DNA of 64,000 bases from Polytrichum commune. Lineage: Eukaryota > Streptophyta > Polytrichopsida > Polytrichales > Polytrichaceae. Positions 1-9,838 of the stretch are shown here, piece by piece. A program made the position numbers and the translations under genes. Under the pieces are notes generated by a model. That model was not told the origin of the DNA. It ran no database searches and saw nothing but the letters and a program-made list of their open reading frames with translations. Location: the NCBI GenBank assembly GCA_950295325.1, contig OX485804.1:20336001-20400000 (forward strand). The letters are read 5' to 3'. Every line of letters starts with the position of its first letter. Position 1 is the stretch's first letter.

Positions 1-2790
1 TGCGGATCCCAGTTTGGGACATGGTTTTTTGACTCAAATCAAACAACATTATGATTTGTATTATGAAGAACCTCAAATGAATCAAGAAAAACTTCAGCAT
101 CTTGTGACATCGTAAGTATATGTTGCGCAGAAGGTTAAATGGTTGGGGCTGTAGAATTCAACTCCTGCATTTCGTATGTCTTTGAAATTTCCAAAGATGC
201 CTATTTCCGATAAGGCTTTTGATTTGTGGTTATAGAAAACAACATTTTGAAGTCATGTAATAATATTTCGTTGAAATCTGTTTTGATTTGAATAATTGTA
301 ACTATTATTTTCATATTACATGTATTCAAAAAATTTGTTCTCACTTGTTTTTTACTTTTTCTTTCAACAGTGGGCTAAAGAAGCTCTTGCTCTCTAGGAA
401 TCCACAATTTCTGAATTAAACATCACCATCAAGATCGTTCCTGAAACGGTGTAACCTTTGTCACTTTTTGTTGATTATGTTGAATTTTAGAGGGTTACTT
501 GTTAGGAAACGACATTTTTCAAATTGTTCAAATCGAATGATGGCATTATAAAAAACAAGATTTTTGATAAGCAACATGGGGAACTTCAAGCCATGAGGCG
601 GGTTGTTTATAGGTATATGTGATATTTGTGTTGAATATATTTTATGTCTGGCATTCTTAATTTTTTTGACTTGGTTCTAATTTTTTGGTTTACACAGATA
701 CTTTAAGCGTGTGTTGTTGCCTGCCAATGCTTTAGATAAGCTACCAACATCTTTTGACAATTTTATGGATGTTCAATCGGAGAATTCAATGTTCACTCCT
801 GAAATATGCAAGGATTGGAATGAGGTCCATTCGTATGAATGCGGATGGTATTTGGATTGTCCTAAGAGGAAAACCCTGCATTCCAAATTGGAATTGCGTA
901 ATCATCTTGAGCCAACATTTGTTCCACCTACAGTTGAGGAAGATTTCTTACGTAGTGCACCCATTGAAGGCAAGATGAAGAATAATACTAAAGTGCCCGA
1001 ACAATCCAAAGACAATGGTCTAATGAATGATGAACCTTATGGCAAAAAACTTAAGGTTTCTAAGCCTTCAACTTCATCAAGTACCAACCATATTCTTACT
1101 ACCATTTTGGAGTCTTTTATTTTTTCAGAATCAAGACTAAAGTTTCTCAAACTACATAATGTAGTTATGATAATGACTCATTTTAAATGATTATTTTTTG
1201 AACATATTGAATGTCAAAGAAAAAACCAACTCTTGGCCTCAATCTTTTCATGACATCAATGCATTTTTTACAAAGGTATTTTTTTGCCGATTTTAAAAAA
1301 AAATGTTAAATAATAAATCCAATTTTGTTTTGCATTTTTTGGCTCAATAATATACTGAACGTTTTTTTATTGTATTTATGGTGTTCAAGTTGGTGCAAAC
1401 CGCACATTTTACTTTCAAGGTGTTCCGAAGGCAACACCAACAATTGATTTAGTTATGGCAGATATTCCGGAGGGGCTTCATGTGCCTGGAATTTTAACAC
1501 CTTCGTCTTTCATACCTTCTTGGAATGAAAATTTTAATAAATTACTTATTGTTTTTTTTTCATTTTGCATGCAATATCTTCACGACGATGGTGTTTTGTT
1601 GATATTTCATCCTGAAGATCCAAAGTGGACGAAAGAATTGTCTACATATTTTATAATTACTATTTCAAAGTTGGTCATGGACCTTGGACTTGTGTGAACC
1701 CACTTCGTCTAGCCAATCTTCGCAATCCAAACAAAATGTTTAGTTTCACAACTCCTTTCATAATAATTTTTACTTTTTTTAATGAACCACGTTGTTTGTG
1801 TACATTATAGTTTGATTGGTTTGTTATTTTACTTATGTTACATTTGTTGTGCAGACCATCAAGTTCACTGCCATCTTACTTGTACGCTCTTTCAGTGATA
1901 GTACTCGATAAAAACGCATGGTTTGTCTTTTCAAATGAATATTGACAAAGATCTTTCGGAGAATGATATGAATTTGGATGATGATATTTTATATAACTTC
2001 ACGAATACTAGTTCTCAACGAATGAGAGATGATGGTATCACACCTTGGAGAGGCCCGCGAGAAAAACATTCATTGTTCTTCCAATGTTTGATTGATGCTT
2101 TCTCAAAACCCAAAGACATTGTTACAGACTTCGTTGCTGGCACATGTATAAAACATTTTCTTTGTGCTTTGAAATTATTTTATTATGTCTTATTTACAAA
2201 CTAACATGTTCTCATTTATTGATCTTTTGATAATTGTTTCTTATCTCTTTGATAGGACCCTCCATACATGCTTGCCGCACTTTGAAGCGTCACCTCTTCG
2301 CGTTGGAAGGTGATAAAGATGTTTTTGATTCCGTCTTGAAGTCTTTGATTATACAATCTCCTCTACCTATTGGCAAATATATCAATTTTGATGATTCGGA
2401 TGATTCTTCAATTGTTAATCACAAGGTCATCAATATATTTTGTGAGTAAGTTTTGTTTGTTTATCTTGTTCGAAAGCTTCATATGGTTGATTGTATAATT
2501 TTCACTTGCATTATATTGTATATGTATTTAGTTGGATTATTATGGATATTAACACATCTATGTTGTCATGTGCTAGCAATGTGATATCACAATGTCGCCG
2601 ACGTTGGCGACCTTTTTTTGAAGATTTAAATTTTGTAGCAAGTCCATCACCTCCACGAAGCCTTTCTATCTATGCCGAGACCATGGCTTCCGTTCTTGCT
2701 GCTCTATCTTCCCATTCCTTTACCCATAGCAAATCTAAACGGTATAATCGTCGGGTTTTGGAGTTCATAGATTTAGAGGCCGAATCATAA
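1..2790 (+). pseudogene. Degenerate DNA amino-methyltransferase-like gene, 5' end outside the window
   Basis: Several exon-like blocks separated by AT-rich GT-AG introns: 2-111 (donor GTAAGT at 112), from 371, 506-612, from 698, about 1390-1700, 1923-2150, 2257-2446 and 2575-2790, ending at TAA 2788. The block order fits a beta-class DNA N4/N6 amino-methyltransferase. IDLVMADIPEG (about 1447-1479) sits where motif IV, (D/S)PPY, belongs. YLHDDGVLLIFHPEDPKW (about 1576-1629) matches the following strand. KPKDIVTDFVAGT plus ACRTLKRHLFALEGD (about 2109-2311) matches the SAM-binding motif I region, split by an intron. The catalytic PPY is absent. An in-frame TAA lies at 417-419, and some splice phases do not join cleanly, so I call it a pseudogene. 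The C-terminal exon (2575-2790) is open. It could instead be a fast-evolving expressed relative with lost catalysis. Related bacterial-type N4-cytosine methyltransferases are known in Marchantia, but the link here is inference. Confidence 0.55.
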
Positions 2791-3321
2791 TCAACATCCA
2801 TCACTTTAAGTTATACTGATAATTAGTTTTTTGTTAGCACGTGTTCAACTCTCATATTTATACTTGGTATCAATACTTTAAAATACATTAACTTATGATA
2901 TACCTTGAAGGACTTACAAATATTTTGTATCCAACTCTATCTTTTTTGCACTCTCTATATTTATGTTGTATAATGACTAATTACAAAATTTAGTATCATT
3001 GGACCATGTTTTGTTTTATTGTTCAATGTGTTCATATTATGAATGTTAATGATCATCATTATCATGAGCATCATTCACTTCAACTTTGTCCATTCCATTG
3101 TCATACGGCATGCAATACAACTATGAAAATTTGTATATGATAAATATACATATGCCCCTAGTCGTGTACATATTGGTCTTTTTCGTTGCTCACTACTCAC
3201 AATCTAGCATTCATGTTGTTTGTCCTTCCCAATCTTCTTATTATTGAACCCTAAAGAATTATTTCTTTAGGCCACGGTTATAGGATACTAGGGGTCCTAT
3301 TACCAAATATTTTGTTTTCTT
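2791..3321. other. AT-rich intergenic stretch
   Basis: I see no gene here. It is the 3' flank of the methyltransferase-like pseudogene. Short imperfect ATCATCATT and GCTCAC words occur near 3050-3065 and 3189-3199. Confidence 0.5.
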
Positions 3322-3373
3322 CACTGCTCACAAATTACCGCTCATCGCTCATTGCTCACTGCTCACCGCTCAT
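3322..3373. repeat. GCTCAY minisatellite
   Basis: Six copies of GCTCA(C/T) separated by short spacers form an irregular tandem array. Single related words lie upstream near 3189. No coding potential is evident. Confidence 0.7.
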
Positions 3374-3684
3374 AAGATAGCACTCCCCCTGAGAGGGAGG
3401 AAGTACTCTTACGGTGACGCTTGGTCAAACATGAACATGGTTTAGAGGAACGGGCTCCCATTCACATCGGTTTACAAACTTAACCCCGATGTTATTTTTA
3501 TTTTTATTGTATTCTACAAGGTAAGAGACCACAACCACCAATAGCCTCATGAGGACAGACAAAAGCGGAAGAGGAGAGTGTCACAAAGGCCTTCTACGGA
3601 GTCCCTTATGTGGGCGGGTGGGATCGAACGTGCTCATGGAGTCATGGCCGCCCTTATTAAGACTCAAGGCATGTTAGTTATGAA

Positions 3685-4138
3685 TAGCTAAACATATAGA
3701 TACAAAGTCAACAACTTATGAGTTCGGATTTTTAGTCATGACAAAAATAAGACAAGGGACCATCTTACACCGAGTGATAGTCTTAAAACCACATAAATGG
3801 ACTATGTTTCACAAAGATGAAAGTCCGTTGCCTTGGACTTCGAGATGAGGATAAGTAGACGTTGCGAAACCCAAGCCACACTCAAACCATACCGCACAAT
3901 ACTCAAATGTATAGCTTAACATATAAATACAAAGGCAACAACCTATGAGTTCAGATTTTTAGTCATGACAAAGACAAGACAAGGGACCATCTTACACCAA
4001 GTGATATTCTTAGAACCACATAAATGGACTTTGTTTCACAAAGATGAAAGTCCATCGCTTCGGACTTCGAGACGAGGATAAGTAGACGTTGTGAAACCCA
4101 AGCTGCACTCAAACCATACTGCACAATACTCAAATGTT
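3685..4138. repeat. Tandem duplication, two copies of about 227 bp
   Basis: The unit beginning TAGCTAAACATATAGATAC at 3685 recurs at 3912 as TAGCTTAACATATAAATAC, and similarity runs on to about 4138. The copies differ by scattered substitutions, so the duplication is not recent. Confidence 0.85.
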
Positions 4139-4200
4139 TAAGATAAGGCGTATGTTTAAGATAAGGAATCGAATCACGTGTGCAAAAGGAGAATTGCTAA

Positions 4201-4563
4201 GGGCTAGTTCACACTATGCCCAAGTCGAGAGGAGAAGCATCACTTTTCTAGACCAAACTATGTCGAGAGGAGAAGCCTTTGGGCTGAAAAAATATATTAA
4301 AATAATCCACTTGAAAAAAAAGTTCAGCCTCTCGACGGAAGTTTGGGTCCATCATTTTGCTCGACTCAAACTTTGCTCGAGAGGCCGAACTCTTGGCACC
4401 ATAACTGCCTAAAAGTGTTGCCACCTAGGCTCTTTTGGAGGCGACGTCCTTTGGACTTCGGCCTCTAGTGTGAAGGCCGAGAGGACGGACTTTGGACATT
4501 TCTACATTTTCATTGGTCCAAACGCTTCTCCTCTCGAAGTTTGGCCATAGTGTGAACCGGCCC
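4201..4563. mobile_element. Tourist/PIF-Harbinger-like MITE, family A copy 1
   Basis: Imperfect terminal inverted repeats of about 44 bp start GGGCTAGTTCACACTATG on the left and GGGCCGGTTCACACTATG on the complement of the right end. They are flanked by TAA on both sides (4198-4200 and 4564-4566). A GGGC start and a 3-bp TWA duplication are typical of PIF/Harbinger. No transposase is present. The interior repeats CTCGAGAGG-like words. Confidence 0.85.
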
Positions 4564-4685
4564 TAAGTATCATGGATACAGAACGGAGACCGAATTAATG
4601 AACTGCTTTTTGAAGTTTGTACATGATACCTAATGGTGTTCAGTTCGAGTCATGTATCACATTGTGGCTTCACTATTAGAATTTA

Positions 4686-5098
4686 GGGCCACTTCGCACA
4701 CGAGCCCAAGAGCCGTGGCCATGAAATTGTTAGAGCCCAAAAGAAAGTGCTATTTCAATGAATTTGTATTCATGCGGGCCCTCACACATGATAAAATAGA
4801 ACAAATCAATGGTTGTGAGCGTTTGGAGTGCCATGGTCTCCCAGTGGTTTTGTGTGAGACCTGCCTCTAAGAAGTGGTCTATGAAAATAGTCCAAGTGAC
4901 CATGAAACATGATCCATTTGATGCCATGTAGGAATCCATGTAAACTTTACCTCAATTTTGCATTCACTTGTATACTCCGTTGGTCCCTCAAGCGTCGTGT
5001 GAAGCGAACTTGGACGGGCTCCACCTTTTCCACCAACGAGAGTGCTTGAAGAGTACTGGTCACGGGCTCTCAGTCTCGTGTATGAAGTGGCCGGGCCC
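4686..5098. mobile_element. Tourist/PIF-Harbinger-like MITE, family B copy 1
   Basis: The left end is GGGCCACTTCGCACACGAGC and the complement of the right end is GGGCCCGGCCACTTCATACA, with TTA at both flanks. The interior matches the copies at 58887-59392 and, more distantly, 30614-31182. It lies only 122 bp from the family A element, so these sites appear to attract one another. Confidence 0.85.
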
Positions 5099-5223
5099 TT
5101 AGCCTGGAAACCTCCATTTCAAACGTAGGTCATTAGCTGTAGATTCTTGAAATGCACCCTAAACTTCTTTCCCAAAGTGCTTCTGAGGAAATTGAAATAA
5201 ATTTCTCCAGTTTTGTGAGCAGA

Positions 5224-5236
5224 GGGGGGGGGGGGG
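5224..5236. repeat. Homopolymer G13
   Basis: An uninterrupted run of 13 G in otherwise AT-rich sequence. Similar runs recur throughout the window. Confidence 0.95.
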
Positions 5237-8200
5237 CTAGGGTCACTACTACAAAATTGTGGCATACTTACGTGCACATCCATTAAATGGAATGTCGCCT
5301 CTCTGGCATTCAAGGGCCATTTCCAGTATTGTTTTGGTTTTGGGTTAACAACATTAAATTTGCCCTTCATTACTAGAAACTGTGATAGTTATCCATTTAC
5401 TGAAGCCGCACTCAAGAATCCCACGTTTTGTTATAATGCATGGACAGAGAGGATCAGACCTGTCTTCTAGAATTTTGTGTGACTCTAATGGGATGCCATG
5501 TCCTCACACAGCTCACACATACACATTAACTTAGTGGACGGCCAAGAATATGTTCTCCTGCATACTCAATTCTCCTGAGCTTTGAGCATGATCCCCGCAT
5601 GCAGTCAAAGGGTTTAATATGATCAAGCTATGTGAGTGCACCTATCTTTGATTTATAACCTAGACTGGATACTAATTGCTCTCCTTAATTTTGTCGTGGT
5701 CGTGTGACAAGCTTCAGTGGTTTCTCCTCTCCTTCAAGTGAGCGTGGTTTCCTTTGGTTGAGATTCACTCTTTGTGTTGGCCGTTTGACCTTTAGTCTTA
5801 GGTTGAATGAGTAACGTATGATATACATGTACATATCCATCTATGAAATATACATGTATGATATTAACATTATTATGAGTCGTCCATGATTACTGTTTCA
5901 AGAATTTAGAGGACATTCACCTTGACTCTAGAAGTAACAAGTTCGACGATCATGTTCCTCACTTTAAATTGATGAAATGTGCCCTGGTAAAATTTCATCT
6001 CGTTATCGAACCTCTACATATGTTGAAATGCATCTAAACCTTGACTTACATTTTTTTGAAAGTGTGGCTTGACTTGACGTCCTCATGTGTGTCCCCACTC
6101 ATGGAGCCACAAACATGCCGCTATCGACTTTTGAGGTTTTTCATGTTTCAAAATAATTTAAGATAAGGGAGCATGCTTTGTTTAAAGCCCCAACATGTGT
6201 GTTAAGGGGATTGTTCACTTCCCTTATCCAAGCCAATTATCTTATAGAGACCTCATAGAATTTATACATCAAGGGTGGGATAGAATATGCGACCTTGCCA
6301 ATCAAAAACTAATGATGATATATCCATGTCTTATTCAAACACCCATTTCTGGGTGCAAAATGGCTCAATATTATTCTAAGAATTAATACGATGGCTTATT
6401 AGTCGAGATAGCCAAAAACTCAATGCTCAACACCCACTCAACACTTATTATCTTATGTACACCCATATGACCACTAAAAAAGATCACCTATATGTTCTTT
6501 GAAAATCGATCACAAATTGAAGTTTAGTCACCTTAATCTCATTCTATGGCACTAGATTTGTATAAAATCTACTATTTGATTGGGTTTTGGTCTTACATCT
6601 ATTGCAGATAATAGAAGAGGCCAAACCTCCTGTAAGTGAACCTAAGCGTAATAAACCCATCTACCTTAGAGGCCCATACCAACAAGCTTGATATTGCCAC
6701 CTCTCTACCTAATAATCTTGACAAGTGATAGAGATAGAGTGGATTAAAACCAACTAAATTGGAAGGTGAGTATGGCCCTACAATTGGCTTTTGGATCACA
6801 TCGGCAACTGCCTCATTCAGTTAGCATGTGTCTATAGATCATGAGGGATTCACTATGAGTTGGTGATTATTGACCTACGTCAATTGAATATTTTGATCAC
6901 AATAGTAGATTTTCATACTTCTTCCAATGATGTAGGGCGATTGCCGAGGACGCATATGTTGGAAGTGATTGGAGCAAAGTTGCAAAAAGTATTAGGGATC
7001 AAAGTGAAGACTTTTTTTTTTTCTTTTTTTTTCTTCTTCTTTCTCTTTGATTGATCATCACGTAGACCCTCAATTGTGTGTACTTAATGAAGCACCTTAG
7101 AATTATGTTTGTATTTTGAAGACATAGACCAATCTCATTACAACATGTGTTTTTTTTGTTGTTTGCTTTTAACAATAAGCCTTGCCATTTACCACTCATA
7201 TAGAGGAGTGAGACCACCTAAGGCCCACACACCTTAACCACATACATGACACATACAAGAGAATGGGTGAGCTACTGCAATTCAAGTAGATATGCATAAA
7301 GGTTAAGGCAACTCCATGTTAATGACATAAATTCTTGTAACTCTGGACGAACTTTGAGGTCCCACAACTTATCCTTTAATCAATCCTATCAAGCATTAGG
7401 TTATGATTTGCAATCTTTATCATGTTTCTATATTTTAGAGTTGAAAGACCTCAAAGTGTGAATGATGAGTTTGAATCAATGTTGAACAAATTATTTGACA
7501 AATGTTAAACTAGCACTGAAAAAATATTAAGCCTTGAAATCCTAAGGGCATGTTTCAACAATACCAACTCGACAATAAATGTTGGCAATCACTTGCATTT
7601 CAAGATGAGGATGCTACATTCCCTACAACTGCCAAGGTAAAGAAGTCATAAGTGAATGCTTTTTCTGAGATTGAAGCATTCTGATGGGAGATCTTCAACA
7701 CACATATTTTCTAGGTACTTGCAAATGTGTGTGGCAGAGATAGCCAAAATTCAATACACATGCGTACGAGATTTGTATGATTTTCTCAACACAAGATTCT
7801 TTTGTTTATAAATTATCCATGTAGGTCCTTTCATGGAACACTCACTATTTATTTATTTATATTTGCTTCAAGTGCACTCCTTGTCACTCCCATGTTTCCC
7901 ACATTTTGGAGGTGCACTCATCCCAAAGATCGTTTTAAAAACTTGTACAAGTGATGGGTCCATCCACTTTCAAATCATGTTACATGCCTTCGTGTCAAAT
8001 TTAGATGCATGGGAGAGCTAATTTGATCACATTCTAGGCTGAATACCATATCACAAGGTGAGCGACCACTTAGTGATGTCAATGGCCACATTTGAAGGTC
8101 CTTGAACACTATCCAAGACACGTATTTGGACTAAGACACCTCTACCGTACCGAGAGGGTATTAATGTCATATCGTGTCATCAATTTGTAACATGTAAGGT

Positions 8201-8489
8201 TCCATGTAAACGGGACTAAGTAACATGTCAACGTATGATGTATACGGTACTAAGATAAGGCACAAAGGGAGCTACAAGCCCGAGGAGAGCAATGGGGGGA
8301 GCTCTCTTGATGTCAATGCCTCCTCCCTCCCATGAGGCTCAAGGTTAGAACATTAGCGTGCTTCTCTACGACATACTTGCTTTGTGAGTTCATAACCATT
8401 TGGTGTCTACGTGATGTTGAAGGATTGGGGGACAAGGATGGCCTCCCAAGCTCATAGCCTTGTCCTTCTTCCCAGACTCATCTTCAACC
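5237..8489. other. Gene-poor intergenic sequence
   Basis: Only short ORFs of at most 72 codons occur, with no recognisable domain. A T-rich, CTT-containing stretch lies at about 7012-7050. I could not pair any terminal repeats here. It is probably old, decayed repeat DNA. Confidence 0.45.
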
Positions 8490-9000
8490 TTAGAAGATGT
8501 CCATTAAAACCAAAGGGCTTAGAGGAGATGATGCTCAAATGGTTATGTCCAGTATACCTCCTAGAATTTTTTGTCCATGGAATGTGACCCAATTTGTGAA
8601 GTCAATGGATCAGCTTCACAAAGTGCCTGCCATCAACAGCATTCTTGCCTAAACCTCTTTAAGATGTATTGTTGATTAGCACGTGTCGCATTAAACAAAG
8701 GCCCCAATCAATCAAAACATGACTTCCCCAGAGCAGAATCTCATCCTCCCCCGCCCTCAATCTAAGCCTTAGATCTCCGTGATGGATGAGCTTCCAAGAG
8801 ATGACGCTCAAATAGTTATGTGATGTGGTAATTTGAGAGAATACTTCCTGGTATGTGACGCAATTTGTGTTATCAGTAGACTCATTTCACAAAATGCGTG
8901 CCAACATCAACATTCTTGCCTGAAACAGTTCAATGTGTGCTGCTAATCAACACATGCTTCACCGGACTAAGGGCCAGGTAATGAATCGAAACACAAAACA
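8490..9000. repeat. Tandem duplication, period about 273 bp
   Basis: GAGATGATGCTCAAATGG at 8525 recurs as GAGATGACGCTCAAATAG at 8798. Later blocks (cacaaaRtgcgtgcc, cattcttgcctgaaac) follow in the same order. The two copies are diverged. Confidence 0.75.
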
Positions 9001-9792
9001 TAACACAAAACATCGTTCTGCTTTCTCATGTGAAATATTCAATAATAGCTCAAGTGTGCATGTAATGAAGGACTCTGTGATCGTTACAAACTCAACGCCC
9101 GGCGAGGCTGAAAAGGGAGCACACATCCTTTATTTTAAGTGAAAAATAAGCAATATGTCTTCACACTCAGGTTGCGGAGAGGTCTATATACAGTGTTGGT
9201 GCACATCTTAAGAAGGCACCACAAGGAATCGATTGAAAACTGACTACCTACTATGATCAATTCCAAAATTGTCGGATGCGCCTAGCGGATGATGAAGTGA
9301 CTGAGTAGCTAATTCTACTGTTGATGCAGTGATGAAATCAAAAACAGGTCAAGAGGCGACATGTAAAGCTAAGGTTATAGCTATACAAAGGGGCCGACAA
9401 ACGGCTCAGAATGCGTTACGGTGCAAAACTACATCATCAGTGCCGGAGTCATTTGGATTCACGCATCAGATCTGGCCGAGCCCATTCATGGCGGTCCATT
9501 CAGATCAAGCACTTTCAGACCAGACCATAACTAACGTTCGACTATACGGCTGTGGAGCGCTTGCCTGGGAACGGAATTTAGAGGCCACTACTCTCTTGTG
9601 CGAATACAAGAAGTTGGCTGCATGGATCAATACTTCTTCCAGCTCAAGGAGGAATCGTATTGAATCCAAGTTGCAGGAGATCGACACATGTAGATACCGA
9701 ACGATGATGTAATCATACCATGACGCGAGGCTGTGCCAAGTGTCGACTTGCGCGGAGCGAGCGGAGGATTGCCTTCCAGGGCCGCGGCAACT
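9001..9792. other. 3' flank of the LAZY1-like gene
   Basis: More GC-rich than the repeats to the left, resembling the gene region that follows. ORFs of 127 codons (+, 9329-9712) and 60 codons (-) overlap but show no known domain. The longer ORF may be chance or part of an untranslated exon. Confidence 0.35.
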
Positions 9793-9798
9793 TTTATT
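9793..9798 (-). terminator. Candidate polyadenylation signal of the LAZY1-like gene
   Basis: AATAAA on the minus strand, about 20 nt after the stop codon at 9819-9821. This would give a very short 3' UTR, so a more distal signal may also be used. Confidence 0.35.
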
Positions 9799-9818
9799 GA
9801 AGGCTCAGATGATAAAAA

Positions 9819-9838
9819 TCACATTTCAAGTACAACAA
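9819..9838 (-). other. LAZY1: Coding exon 5 of the LAZY1-like gene (20 nt)
   Basis: Acceptor CCAG is followed by TTGTTGTACTTGAAATGTGA. Joined to the last base of exon 4 it gives Phe-Val-Val-Leu-Glu-Met-stop. Arabidopsis LAZY1 is likewise described with a last exon of about 20 nt. Confidence 0.85.
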
